52,888 bases of DNA from Sphingomonadaceae bacterium (GTDB lineage Bacteria > Pseudomonadota > Alphaproteobacteria > Sphingomonadales > Sphingomonadaceae), in assembly GCA_947473355.1 (NCBI GenBank), contig CANJCQ010000021.1:1-52888 (forward strand), written 5' to 3'. Below the pieces are notes generated by a model, which was given only the letters and a program-made list of their open reading frames with translations, made no database searches and was not told the DNA's origin. The position numbers were made by a program, and so were the translations under genes. Below are positions 35,486 to 43,210 of this stretch, piece after piece. The stretch's first letter is position 1. Each line of letters starts with the position of its first letter.

Positions 35486-36897
35486 GCGACGCATCGGTGA
35501 TCGCGAGCCAGCGAGTGCAAGACGAGCTGGTCGCAGCCATCGGTGCACAGCACATCGCAGCGGGCGAGGAAATCGGCGAGCGTTACCGGGTCGACATCAT
35601 CGGCAAGTATCGCACCGCGCCTGCCTTTCTGGCCAAACCCGCAACGACCGGGGAAGTCGCGGCACTAGTCAGGATTGCCGCAGCCCACGGCCTGCCGATC
35701 ACCACGGTCGGCGGCCAGACCGGCACTTGCGGCGGGGCTGTCGCGCAGGATGGCGGCATTGCTCTCTCGCTCGAGCGGATGAACCGGATCGCCGAGATCG
35801 ACACCACCTCGATGACCCTGACCGTCGAGGCCGGCTGCATCCTGCAAATCGCGCAGGAAGCCGTTGAGGAACAAGGCGCGTTCCTGCCGCTCGATCTCGG
35901 CTCGCGCGGCAGCGCCATGATCGGCGGCTGCATCGCCGCGAATTCCGGCGGCAACCGGGTGCTGCGCTGGGGCATGATGCGCGACATGGTGGTGGGGCTC
36001 GAAGTCGTGCTGGCCGATGGCTCCATTGTCTCGTCGCTCACCAAGATGATAAAGGACAATGCCGGCTATCACTGGAAGGAGCTGATGATCGGCAGCGAGG
36101 GCACGCTGGGCGTGGTCACCAAGGCAGTGCTGCGGCTGCGACCCAATCCGCTGACTAACCAGACCGCGCTGGTCGCCCTGCCTAGCTTCGATATGGTAAC
36201 CCGGCTGCTGCGCGATCTGGAGGTCCGCCTCTCGGGCCAGCTGTCCTCCTTCGAAGTGATGTGGGGGGCGTTCTTCGAACTGATCAGCACAGCCCAGCTC
36301 GCCCAGCGGCCACGCCCGATGGCGCTCGGCCATCCCTTTTACGTACTGGTCGAAAGGCTCGGCGGCGATCCCTTGGTCGATGGCGAACAATTCGAACGCG
36401 TGCTGGCTGACCAGATCGAGGCGGGGGTGATACTCGACGCAGTGATCGCCAAGTCAGAGAAGGAGCGCGCAGCGCTCTGGGCAGTTCGCGAGGAACTGCG
36501 CGGGGCTTTCGACCCGCTTCAGCCCTGCAGTGTCTATGATGTCAGCATGGGGCTGATCGATATGCCGCAGTTCGTCACGCGGGTGGAACGCAATCTCGAA
36601 GCGGCTTTTCCCGGCGCAAAGCTGTTTTTCTACGGCCATGCAGGCGACGGCAACCTGCATCTGGTCGTGTCGGTCGGCAAAGAGCGCACTGGCGATGGCA
36701 GCCAGATCGACCGGATCGTCTACGAAACGGTGCAGACCGTGAATGGCTCGATTGCCGCCGAACATGGCATTGGCATGTCGCGGCTGCCCTTCATCGGCCT
36801 CACCCGTTCGGAGGCAGAGCTGGCCCTGATGGCGCGGCTCAAGCAGGCGCTCGATCCGCATGGCCTGCTCAATCCGGGCAAGGTCGTTGCACTGTGA
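35482..36897 (+). CDS. FAD-binding 2-hydroxyacid oxidase/dehydrogenase (GlcD/D-LDH type)
   Basis: A protein of 471 residues of the vanillyl-alcohol-oxidase fold: FAD_binding_4 domain with TTVGGQTGTCGGAV and LGSRGSAMIGGCIAANSGGN, and a C-terminal FAD-oxidase domain ending in YGHAGDGNLH (metal and carboxylate site) and HGIGMSRLPF. It should oxidise a D-2-hydroxy acid (such as D-lactate, glycolate or 2-hydroxyglutarate-like) to the 2-oxo acid. I chose GTG 35482, which overlaps the aldolase stop and has AGGAAG upstream; the frame is open much further upstream but in a non-coding reading of the aldolase gene. The next P450 overlaps its stop as GTGA. Confidence 0.9.
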   Translation: MSDASVIASQRVQDELVAAIGAQHIAAGEEIGERYRVDIIGKYRTAPAFLAKPATTGEVAALVRIAAAHGLPITTVGGQTGTCGGAVAQDGGIALSLERMNRIAEIDTTSMTLTVEAGCILQIAQEAVEEQGAFLPLDLGSRGSAMIGGCIAANSGGNRVLRWGMMRDMVVGLEVVLADGSIVSSLTKMIKDNAGYHWKELMIGSEGTLGVVTKAVLRLRPNPLTNQTALVALPSFDMVTRLLRDLEVRLSGQLSSFEVMWGAFFELISTAQLAQRPRPMALGHPFYVLVERLGGDPLVDGEQFERVLADQIEAGVILDAVIAKSEKERAALWAVREELRGAFDPLQPCSVYDVSMGLIDMPQFVTRVERNLEAAFPGAKLFFYGHAGDGNLHLVVSVGKERTGDGSQIDRIVYETVQTVNGSIAAEHGIGMSRLPFIGLTRSEAELALMARLKQALDPHGLLNPGKVVAL

Positions 36898-38111
36898 ACC
36901 CCGGGGAAGCCAGAGCCAGCGCACCGCGCGCCGACATCAATCTCTACGACCCCGCACTGGTTGACGATCCCTGGCCGGTGCTCGCCGCGATCCGCGAAAT
37001 GGGTGACATTGTCTGGAACGAGCAGGGCTACTGGATGTCAGCCCGCGACCGCGTCTGCCGGCAGGCCTTCAGCCAATATGACAGCCTTGGCCATGAAGGA
37101 CTGGTCGCGTCCTTCTTCGGCAGCGATGCCTTCATCACCATCAACGACCGCGCCCGGCATAATGTGCTGCGCGATGTCTGGGTTTCCGCTTTCGGCCACA
37201 ATGGCGTGGAAAGGCTGGTGCCGGTGGTGCGCCGGATCATCAGTGAAATGATGGTTCCGGTTATGCAACAGCTGAATAGCGGCAGCCCATGCAACCTGTT
37301 TGCCGAGCTGTGCCGGCCGCTGCCCGCCCATGTCATTGCGCACATGATGGGGGTTTCCGGCGAGATGACTTCCACAGTGATCGGCTGGGCCGATGCCATG
37401 GCCAGCGCGACGGTTGGCGGCTTTCCGATAGACTACGAGAACGATCCCTATTGGCTGGCCAGCGAGAATGCCAAGGCCGAGCTGGCGGCGTTCCTGTTCG
37501 ATCAGCTCGCCTATCGCCGGGGCCATCCGGGCGATGATCTGATCAGCGCCATGGTCGGCTCGGAAGTGGCGAACGATCTCTCGGACGAAGCGATGATGGT
37601 CAACGTGCGTCAGCTGCTGTTTGCCGGCAACGAGACGACGTCCAACTGGCTGGGGCATATTGTCGCGACTTTTGGCAGCTTTCAGCACGATTGGCAGGCG
37701 ATGCGCGAGCATCGTGATCTCGTGCCCGGCGCAGTCGAAGAAGTGCTGCGCTGGCAGGGCGTGACTCAGGTCATGATGCGCAGCGCCGGCGACAATGGCG
37801 CGACGCTCGCCGGTCAGCACATGGCACCGGGCAATGAGATTGTCCTGTTGCTGGGTGCGGCCGGGCGTGACCCGGAGCGCCACGAGCGGCCCGATCAATT
37901 CGACATCCGGCGCGAGGCCCGCTCGCACCTTGCCTTCGGCTATGGGCTGCACACTTGCCTCGGGGCAATTCTGGCGCGAATGGAAGCGCTGGAAGTCGCC
38001 ACTGCGCTACTCGACCAGATACCCGCCTTTCGCATGGCGAAGCCGGTAACCTATCATAATTTCAGTCTGCGCGGTCCCGTTTCGGTGTGGATCGAGCTGG
38101 ACCGGACATGA
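36894..38111 (+). CDS. Cytochrome P450 (second in the operon)
   Basis: A complete bacterial P450 of 405 residues, starting with GTG at 36894 within the stop of the preceding oxidase gene. The I-helix reads LLFAGNETTSNWLGH and the haem loop HLAFGYGLHTCLGAILARME, with the Cys near residue 352. It is clearly a different family from the P450 at 32596-33834. It is followed after 28 bases by the LldD-type oxidase. Two distinct P450s in a single operon suggest two hydroxylations of one substrate or of successive intermediates. Confidence 0.95.
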   Translation: MNPGEARASAPRADINLYDPALVDDPWPVLAAIREMGDIVWNEQGYWMSARDRVCRQAFSQYDSLGHEGLVASFFGSDAFITINDRARHNVLRDVWVSAFGHNGVERLVPVVRRIISEMMVPVMQQLNSGSPCNLFAELCRPLPAHVIAHMMGVSGEMTSTVIGWADAMASATVGGFPIDYENDPYWLASENAKAELAAFLFDQLAYRRGHPGDDLISAMVGSEVANDLSDEAMMVNVRQLLFAGNETTSNWLGHIVATFGSFQHDWQAMREHRDLVPGAVEEVLRWQGVTQVMMRSAGDNGATLAGQHMAPGNEIVLLLGAAGRDPERHERPDQFDIRREARSHLAFGYGLHTCLGAILARMEALEVATALLDQIPAFRMAKPVTYHNFSLRGPVSVWIELDRT

Positions 38112-38139
38112 CCGGACCAATGCAGGGGAGCACAAGCTG

Positions 38140-39378
38140 ATGGGGTCGTTCCGCTTTCGCCTCAAGGATGGCAATCAGCCACTCAGCGTTGAGGATTGGC
38201 ACCAGAGGGCGCGCCGCAAACTGCCTGAGGTGGCACTCACTTATGTCGAGGGCGGCGCCGACGACAAGACGACACTGGGCGAGAATATGTCCGCCTTCCG
38301 ATCCTGGCGGCTGCGCCAACGCGCGCTGACCGGGATTGCCGATCCCGAACTTGGCACCACGATCGCTGGCACCCAGGTCTCGATGCCGGTGGCTCTGGCG
38401 CCGGTCGGCGCCATGGGGCTGGCGCATTATACCGGCGATGTCGCAGCGGCCCGCGCCGCCGAAGCCTGCGGCACCCGGTTGGCGCTGAGCACGGCCTCAA
38501 GCTATAACCTTGAAGAAGTCGGCACAGCAACACAGGAGAACCACTGGTTTCAGCTCTATCCGATCGGCGGCCGGGTGCGGCTGGCCCGGCTGCTGGACCG
38601 CGCCCGCGCGGCAGGTTTCACTGCGCTGTTTGTCACGGTCGATGTGATGACACTCGGCAACCGCGAAGGTGAGCGGCGCTGGAACATGGTGCTCCCCTGG
38701 ACCATCACACCGCGCCGGGCGCTGCATATGCTGCCGCACTGGAAGTGGATCTACCAGACGCTGAGGCACAAGCGGATTGCTTCGTCGCATTTTCTGGAAA
38801 TGGCGAAAGAAGCCGCCGAAGAGGAACTTGCCGCCTCGGGCGGCCTCGGCAGAGGCGTTGCCGAAGCCATGGCCTCACGCGAATTTCTGTTCAAGCTGAT
38901 GATGAACGAGCTGGACTGGGACGATGTCGCCTTCATTCGCGATAACTGGAAGGGCCCGCTTTATATCAAAGGCATCCTCGATGCCGACGATGCGGCCATG
39001 GCGGTCGACAAGATCGGCGCAGAAGGCGTCGTCGTTTCGAACCACGGCGGCAGGCAGCTGGACCGGTGTCTGGCCTCGATTGACGCCTTGCCTGCCATCG
39101 TCGACCGGATCGGCGACCGGGCCGAAGTCTATCTCGATGGCGGAGTGCGGCGGGGGACCGACGTCATAACTGCCCTGTGTCTGGGCGCCAAGGGCGTCTT
39201 CATCGGCCGGCCCTATCTCTATGGCCTGATCTGCGAGGGCGAAAGCGGAGTGCGCTCTGTGCTCGAAATTTTCCGCGAGGAGATCAAGCGCAACCTTGTC
39301 CTGATGGGCTGCCCATCGGTTGCAAAGCTCGATCGTTCGTGGCTCGTCAGGCCGGGCCAGCTTCCAGAGCAGCCCTGA
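38140..39378 (+). CDS. FMN-dependent alpha-hydroxyacid oxidase/dehydrogenase (LldD-like)
   Basis: A protein of 412 residues with the FMN-binding (beta/alpha)8 barrel of the lactate/glycolate/mandelate family. The opening LALAPVGAMGLAH-type segment (PVALAPVGAMGLAHYTGD), the central TVDVMTLGNRE and the C-terminal VVVSNHGGRQLD with the catalytic His, followed by YLDGGVRRGTDV, are diagnostic. It oxidises an L-2-hydroxy acid. Together with the GlcD-type enzyme, the operon therefore codes for oxidases of both hydroxyacid types. GGGGAGC precedes the ATG. Its last 32 bases overlap the end of the convergent SRPBCC gene. Confidence 0.92.
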   Translation: MGSFRFRLKDGNQPLSVEDWHQRARRKLPEVALTYVEGGADDKTTLGENMSAFRSWRLRQRALTGIADPELGTTIAGTQVSMPVALAPVGAMGLAHYTGDVAAARAAEACGTRLALSTASSYNLEEVGTATQENHWFQLYPIGGRVRLARLLDRARAAGFTALFVTVDVMTLGNREGERRWNMVLPWTITPRRALHMLPHWKWIYQTLRHKRIASSHFLEMAKEAAEEELAASGGLGRGVAEAMASREFLFKLMMNELDWDDVAFIRDNWKGPLYIKGILDADDAAMAVDKIGAEGVVVSNHGGRQLDRCLASIDALPAIVDRIGDRAEVYLDGGVRRGTDVITALCLGAKGVFIGRPYLYGLICEGESGVRSVLEIFREEIKRNLVLMGCPSVAKLDRSWLVRPGQLPEQP

Positions 39379-39823
39379 TATTGGCGAAATAGATTTCGGA
39401 CTGGGTCGGGTTCATCGAAGCGAACACAGAGTCCGGCATGGGCGATTCCCGGTAGGTCTCCACCGTCATCTCACGCTGGAACAGGGTGATGTCACCGCCC
39501 GGGCGCAGGAAGCGATACTGGACCGTGATCCGCCCCTCGATGCCGCCGCTGCCATCCTTGGCGTGCCCGATCGGCCCGAACGTGCTGCACACCCAGATGC
39601 GCGGGCGAACGGCAATGGCGACATGCCAGGAGTAAAGCTCGCCCTGCGGCCCTGTTTCGACCCAGGTATCGCCGATCTTCAGCGGCAATCCCGGTGACAA
39701 TCCTTCCTCGTGGACGCTGCCCGGATAGGCTTGCGGCCAGTTCCCGGGATTGGCGACGAAATCGTAAACCTGCTCCGCCGATTGCACGAAGACTGCCTCA
39801 TTGGTGGTGGTAACGATAGCCAT
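39347..39823 (-). CDS. SRPBCC-family (START/polyketide-cyclase-like) protein
   Basis: A protein of 158 residues with the helix-grip fold: it begins TNEAVFVQSAEQVYDFVANP, with the usual NWPQAYPGS segment, and ends in a long C-terminal helix. Such proteins bind hydrophobic ligands or act as cyclases and aromatases; many in degradation clusters are unassigned. Its start is preceded by GAGGCAGAGG. Its 3' end overlaps by 32 bases the 3' end of the LldD-type gene on the opposite strand. Confidence 0.82.
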   Translation of the reverse strand: MAIVTTTNEAVFVQSAEQVYDFVANPGNWPQAYPGSVHEEGLSPGLPLKIGDTWVETGPQGELYSWHVAIAVRPRIWVCSTFGPIGHAKDGSGGIEGRITVQYRFLRPGGDITLFQREMTVETYRESPMPDSVFASMNPTQSEIYFANIRAALEAGPA

Positions 39824-40004
39824 GCCTCTGCCTCATTTCTTCACTTCGCACCGGCTTGCCGGTTGCGGACATCGCCCGGCAGTATGCGGCAAACTTGCTG
39901 CGACACAAGAGTCACCCGCACCCGCTTTGGAAAACCGGTTTTCAGGGCGATGATGGCCCTATCAGCTTGCTGGATTGGCCACATGTTGCCTATAGCCTCA
40001 AGCC

Positions 40005-40604
40005 ATGTGCCTTCTCACTCGCGCCTTGTCGCTTTCAGCCTCTGTGATGATCTTGTCCTTGTCGACAGGGCAACCACCAGCCCAAGCCGCAACGGCGCAG
40101 AGGGCCAATGCGGCCAGAAGCGTTCCGGTGCCAGTCAGGCCGACCAACGCCATCATTGCGTTGCCGCTCAATCCCGTGCTGCCAGCCGGTCAGCGGTTGT
40201 GCTCGGCCAGGACTTCTGCTGGACTTGGTTATTCCATGCTGCGTCCGGCAACAGGCGCAATGCCGGCGGAGGCTGACTACGTGCTGGTCAACTATATCGG
40301 TTATCTGGCTGCGAGCGGGGCCGTATTTGATCAGGGGATGCGTGCAACCTTTCCGGTCAGCGGCGTGATCCCGGGTTTCTCCAAAGGGCTGCAGATGGTG
40401 GCCAAAAAAGGCATCGCGCGATTCTGCATCCCGGCCGCGATGGGTTATGGCGCGCAGGGAACAGGGCCGATCCCGGCCAATTCCGATCTCGTATTTCAGG
40501 TCGAGCTGATTGACTTCAAGAGCGGTGCCGAGGTCGAGGCGATGCAAAAGTCGAGTGCCGCCGAAGTGGGGGCGCCAACGGAAGCGGCTCCACCGCCGAA
40601 GTAG
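40005..40604 (+). CDS. FKBP-type peptidyl-prolyl cis-trans isomerase, exported
   Basis: A protein of 199 residues with an N-terminal signal peptide (cleavage likely after residues of about 28, AQA). The FKBP domain covers about residues 85-175: YVLVNYIGYLAASGAVFDQ, VIPGFSKGLQMVAKKG and IPAAMGYGAQGTGPIPANSD. It should assist folding of periplasmic proteins. The C-terminal 20 residues are low-complexity. It is an ordinary housekeeping gene and, with trmL next to it, interrupts the catabolic run. No strong ribosome-binding site is seen before the ATG. Confidence 0.92.
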   Translation: MCLLTRALSLSASVMILSLSTGQPPAQAATAQRANAARSVPVPVRPTNAIIALPLNPVLPAGQRLCSARTSAGLGYSMLRPATGAMPAEADYVLVNYIGYLAASGAVFDQGMRATFPVSGVIPGFSKGLQMVAKKGIARFCIPAAMGYGAQGTGPIPANSDLVFQVELIDFKSGAEVEAMQKSSAAEVGAPTEAAPPPK

Positions 40605-40697
40605 CAGACGCTGAAGCGGTCTGCCCATTCGCGGCGCAGGGCTCAAAGATCACACCGCAGGCTTGCATGGTTCGCTCGCTGGCCCCAATCAACCTGA

Positions 40698-41150
40698 ATG
40701 CGCATTGCACTTTTCGAACCGGAAATTGCCGGAAACGTCGGCGCCATTCTGCGCCTTGGCGCCTGTATGGGGGCGGCTTTGGACCTTATCGAGCCGATGG
40801 GGTTCGCCTGGGATGACCGAAGAGTGCGCCGGACCGCCATGGACTATATCGATCATGTCACCATTGCACGTCATGCCGGTTTTGACGCCTTCAGGTCTTC
40901 GATCGGTTCGCGCAGGCTGGTGCTGTTGACCACCAAGAGCCATCAATCAGCCTACGATTTCGAATTCACGGCCGACGATGTCCTGCTCTTCGGCAAGGAA
41001 AGTGCGGGCGTACCGACTGCAGTCGCCAGCGCCTGCAATGCAAGGGTGCGCATTCCGATGCGGCCAGAAGTGCGATCAATGAACCTTGCTACATCAGCCG
41101 CGCTCGCGCTTGGCGAAGCAATGCGCCAAACCTCAACTTTGCCGGGCTGA
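40698..41150 (+). CDS. trmL: tRNA (cytidine(34)-2'-O)-methyltransferase TrmL
   Basis: A protein of 150 residues of the SPOUT family, methylating the wobble ribose of leucine tRNAs. It starts MRIALFEPEIAGNVGAILRL, and the trefoil-knot S-adenosylmethionine-binding segments are LLFGKESAGVP and IPMRPEVRSMNLATSAALAL, both canonical for TrmL. Housekeeping in function. It is convergent with the second AtuA-family gene, with 14 bases between stops. Confidence 0.95.
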   Translation: MRIALFEPEIAGNVGAILRLGACMGAALDLIEPMGFAWDDRRVRRTAMDYIDHVTIARHAGFDAFRSSIGSRRLVLLTTKSHQSAYDFEFTADDVLLFGKESAGVPTAVASACNARVRIPMRPEVRSMNLATSAALALGEAMRQTSTLPG

Positions 41151-41164
41151 CCGGCAAGTTCCCG

Positions 41165-42970
41165 TCAGTCAGCGAGCAACTGGTGCGAGGCGCGGCTCAC
41201 TGGCACCGGAAAGTTGAGCAACATCTGCGCCCTGCCCTTGGCCACGCAATCGATCGAAGTCGAAGCCAGAATGCCGCCGTCCATTGAATTGGCCACGACA
41301 AAGTTCAACGCGGAAAATCCGGGCACGCTGAACCGCTCAACCTCAGGCGCGCTGTCCATGGCCAGCGCGCGGGCATAATGTTCGCCAACCCCTTGTTCGC
41401 TCAGTGCCGCGGCGATGTAGGGCAGATATTCCGGCTTGCGGGCGATCACTGCAACATTGAACAGGTTGCCCTTGTCGCCGCTGCGTGCCCAGGCGAGACG
41501 GATCAATGGGACTGACAGTGCCGGGTCAATGTCGTCAGGCAAGAGAGGCATCGCCGGAGGCAGAGCCTGGTCAGAATGCGAAGTGCCCTCGCTCGGCACC
41601 GTGAAAGAAACCTGGCTCCCGTCGACAGTCACTTTTTGCGAAACGATCGACCGTGGCACCAGAAATCCGGCGATCCGCTGGATCGGGCGGCTGGATGCCG
41701 CAAGGCTGATCGATATGCCCACGGACATGTGGCTGATTGCAGAGGTTTGTTCCTGCACCAGCAATTGCGCACCTTGCTGATCGGGGTGATCCGCGATGAG
41801 CCGGCAGATTGCGGTCGTCGCCATATAGGCCGCATCGGGACCATCGCCGCCGATCACCTCGCAATAGGTCCGCTCAAAGGGCGGCAACTGGCTCTGGCGC
41901 AACATGGTCCCGGTCCGGGCGAACAGTTCTTCGCCGAGACGGCGGGCTTTGGCGGCGGATTCTAGGCCGATGATCGGTATATAGGCAGCAGCGCGCCAGC
42001 CCCGCTCATAGGTCAGGCTGGCCTTGTAGGTCGCGCTGCGGCCCAGCCCGCGCGCGCCGCTCACAGCGACCCGGTTCTGCCCGATCTGGGTCAGCCGAAC
42101 ATCAGTGAAATCGCAGACCGTGTCGGCGACATAATAACGCTGCGGATCGCTGACTTCGTAAAGCAGTTGCTCCGCCACAGTTCCGACCGAAACTAACCCG
42201 CCCGTACCATCGGGCTTGGTAATCACCAGGCCGCCATCGGCGCTGCATTCGCCAATCGGCATGCCGATGTCGGCCCAGCCCGGAACATCGCGCCAGTCAG
42301 TGAAAGTGCCGCCAGTGGCCTGCGCCGAACATTCGAGCAGGTGACCTGCCAGCGTTCCGGCCGCCAGCAGGTCGAAATCGTCGGGTCCCCAGCCGAACTC
42401 GTGGATCAGAGCGCCCAGCGCCAGCGCACTATCCACTGCGCGGCCGGTGACGACGATATCGGCCCCTGCGCCCAGCGCGGCAGCGATCGGGAAGGCGCCG
42501 GTATAGGCGACCAGACTGTTGACATGGTCGGCGCTTTCCACCTTCTCAAGCACAGACGAGCCATCGAACATGTCGCGGGTATTTGCCCCGACGATCCCGG
42601 CAACCTGCGCGGTAAGATTGTCGCCTTCAACCACGCCGATGCGCGGATGCAACCCAAGCGCCTCAGCCCCGCGCCGCAGAGCCTCGGCGCAGCCTGCCGG
42701 GTTAAGCCCGCCAGCGTTCGCGACGATGCGAATCCGCCGGTCGAGCAGCGTATGGAGATGCGGCAAAATATAGACATCGGCGAAATCGGTAGCGAAGCCC
42801 GTGCCAGTGCCCGCTGCCATGCCCCGGCCAAGCCCGCCCATGACGCTCTCGGCGAGGAAATCGAAAATGATATAGTCCAGCTCGTCGGCCTTCTCGAGCA
42901 GCTGGGCAATTCCCATGCGGCTGTCATTGAAGAAGGCCGTCGCCGCGCCGATTTTGATCACTTTGCTCAC
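41165..42970 (-). CDS. AtuA-family protein (second copy)
   Basis: A protein of 601 residues with the same DUF1446 plus ferredoxin-like architecture as the gene at 17511-19289. Shared landmarks are DYIIFDFLAES, IVANAGGLNPAGCAEAL, GRAVDSALALGALIHEFGW and the C-terminal LAWARSGDKGNLFNVAVIAR. Sequence differs throughout, so this is an old paralogue rather than a recent duplication. It begins with GTG, preceded by AGGGGA. It diverges from the luciferase-like gene across a 240-base region with two inverted repeats. The reaction is unknown; the copy number suggests two steps with similar chemistry or two substrates. Confidence 0.9.
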   Translation of the reverse strand: MSKVIKIGAATAFFNDSRMGIAQLLEKADELDYIIFDFLAESVMGGLGRGMAAGTGTGFATDFADVYILPHLHTLLDRRIRIVANAGGLNPAGCAEALRRGAEALGLHPRIGVVEGDNLTAQVAGIVGANTRDMFDGSSVLEKVESADHVNSLVAYTGAFPIAAALGAGADIVVTGRAVDSALALGALIHEFGWGPDDFDLLAAGTLAGHLLECSAQATGGTFTDWRDVPGWADIGMPIGECSADGGLVITKPDGTGGLVSVGTVAEQLLYEVSDPQRYYVADTVCDFTDVRLTQIGQNRVAVSGARGLGRSATYKASLTYERGWRAAAYIPIIGLESAAKARRLGEELFARTGTMLRQSQLPPFERTYCEVIGGDGPDAAYMATTAICRLIADHPDQQGAQLLVQEQTSAISHMSVGISISLAASSRPIQRIAGFLVPRSIVSQKVTVDGSQVSFTVPSEGTSHSDQALPPAMPLLPDDIDPALSVPLIRLAWARSGDKGNLFNVAVIARKPEYLPYIAAALSEQGVGEHYARALAMDSAPEVERFSVPGFSALNFVVANSMDGGILASTSIDCVAKGRAQMLLNFPVPVSRASHQLLAD

Positions 42971-43006
42971 GTACTTATCCCCTGTCCCGCAGCATTAAGC
43001 GCAATC

Positions 43007-43056
43007 GCCCGGCAAAACGCAATCTACGCTGCCGAATCGAACTGCGTTTGCCGGGC
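43007..43056. promoter_or_regulatory. Inverted repeat in the AtuA/LLM divergent promoter region
   Basis: GCCCGGCAAAACGCA at 43007-43021 is matched on the other strand by TGCGTTTGCCGGGC at 43043-43056, differing by one extra A. It lies 36-86 bases upstream of the AtuA-family GTG start, where a repressor dimer or an mRNA hairpin could act. Role unproven. Confidence 0.4.
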
Positions 43057-43116
43057 AAATTTTTGCATTGCTCCGTGCCAATTGCGGCATAACATGGAAA
43101 GAAGTGTTTGGGCTGG

Positions 43117-43131
43117 TTAGTTGACCACTAA
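43117..43131. promoter_or_regulatory. Short palindrome upstream of the luciferase-like gene, candidate operator
   Basis: TTAGTTGACCACTAA has exact 5-bp arms around a 5-base centre and lies 80-95 bases before the luciferase-like ATG. It also contains TTGACC, a fair -35 box for the rightward gene, though no good -10 follows at the right distance. Symmetry and location fit an operator; no regulator is known. Confidence 0.35.
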
Positions 43132-43210
43132 TCCGTTCGCCACATTTTGCCCCAGACGCCCGGAAAGCACCAATGCTTGATAAAGGGGGCGCGGGAGAGG
43201 AGAGAGTGCC

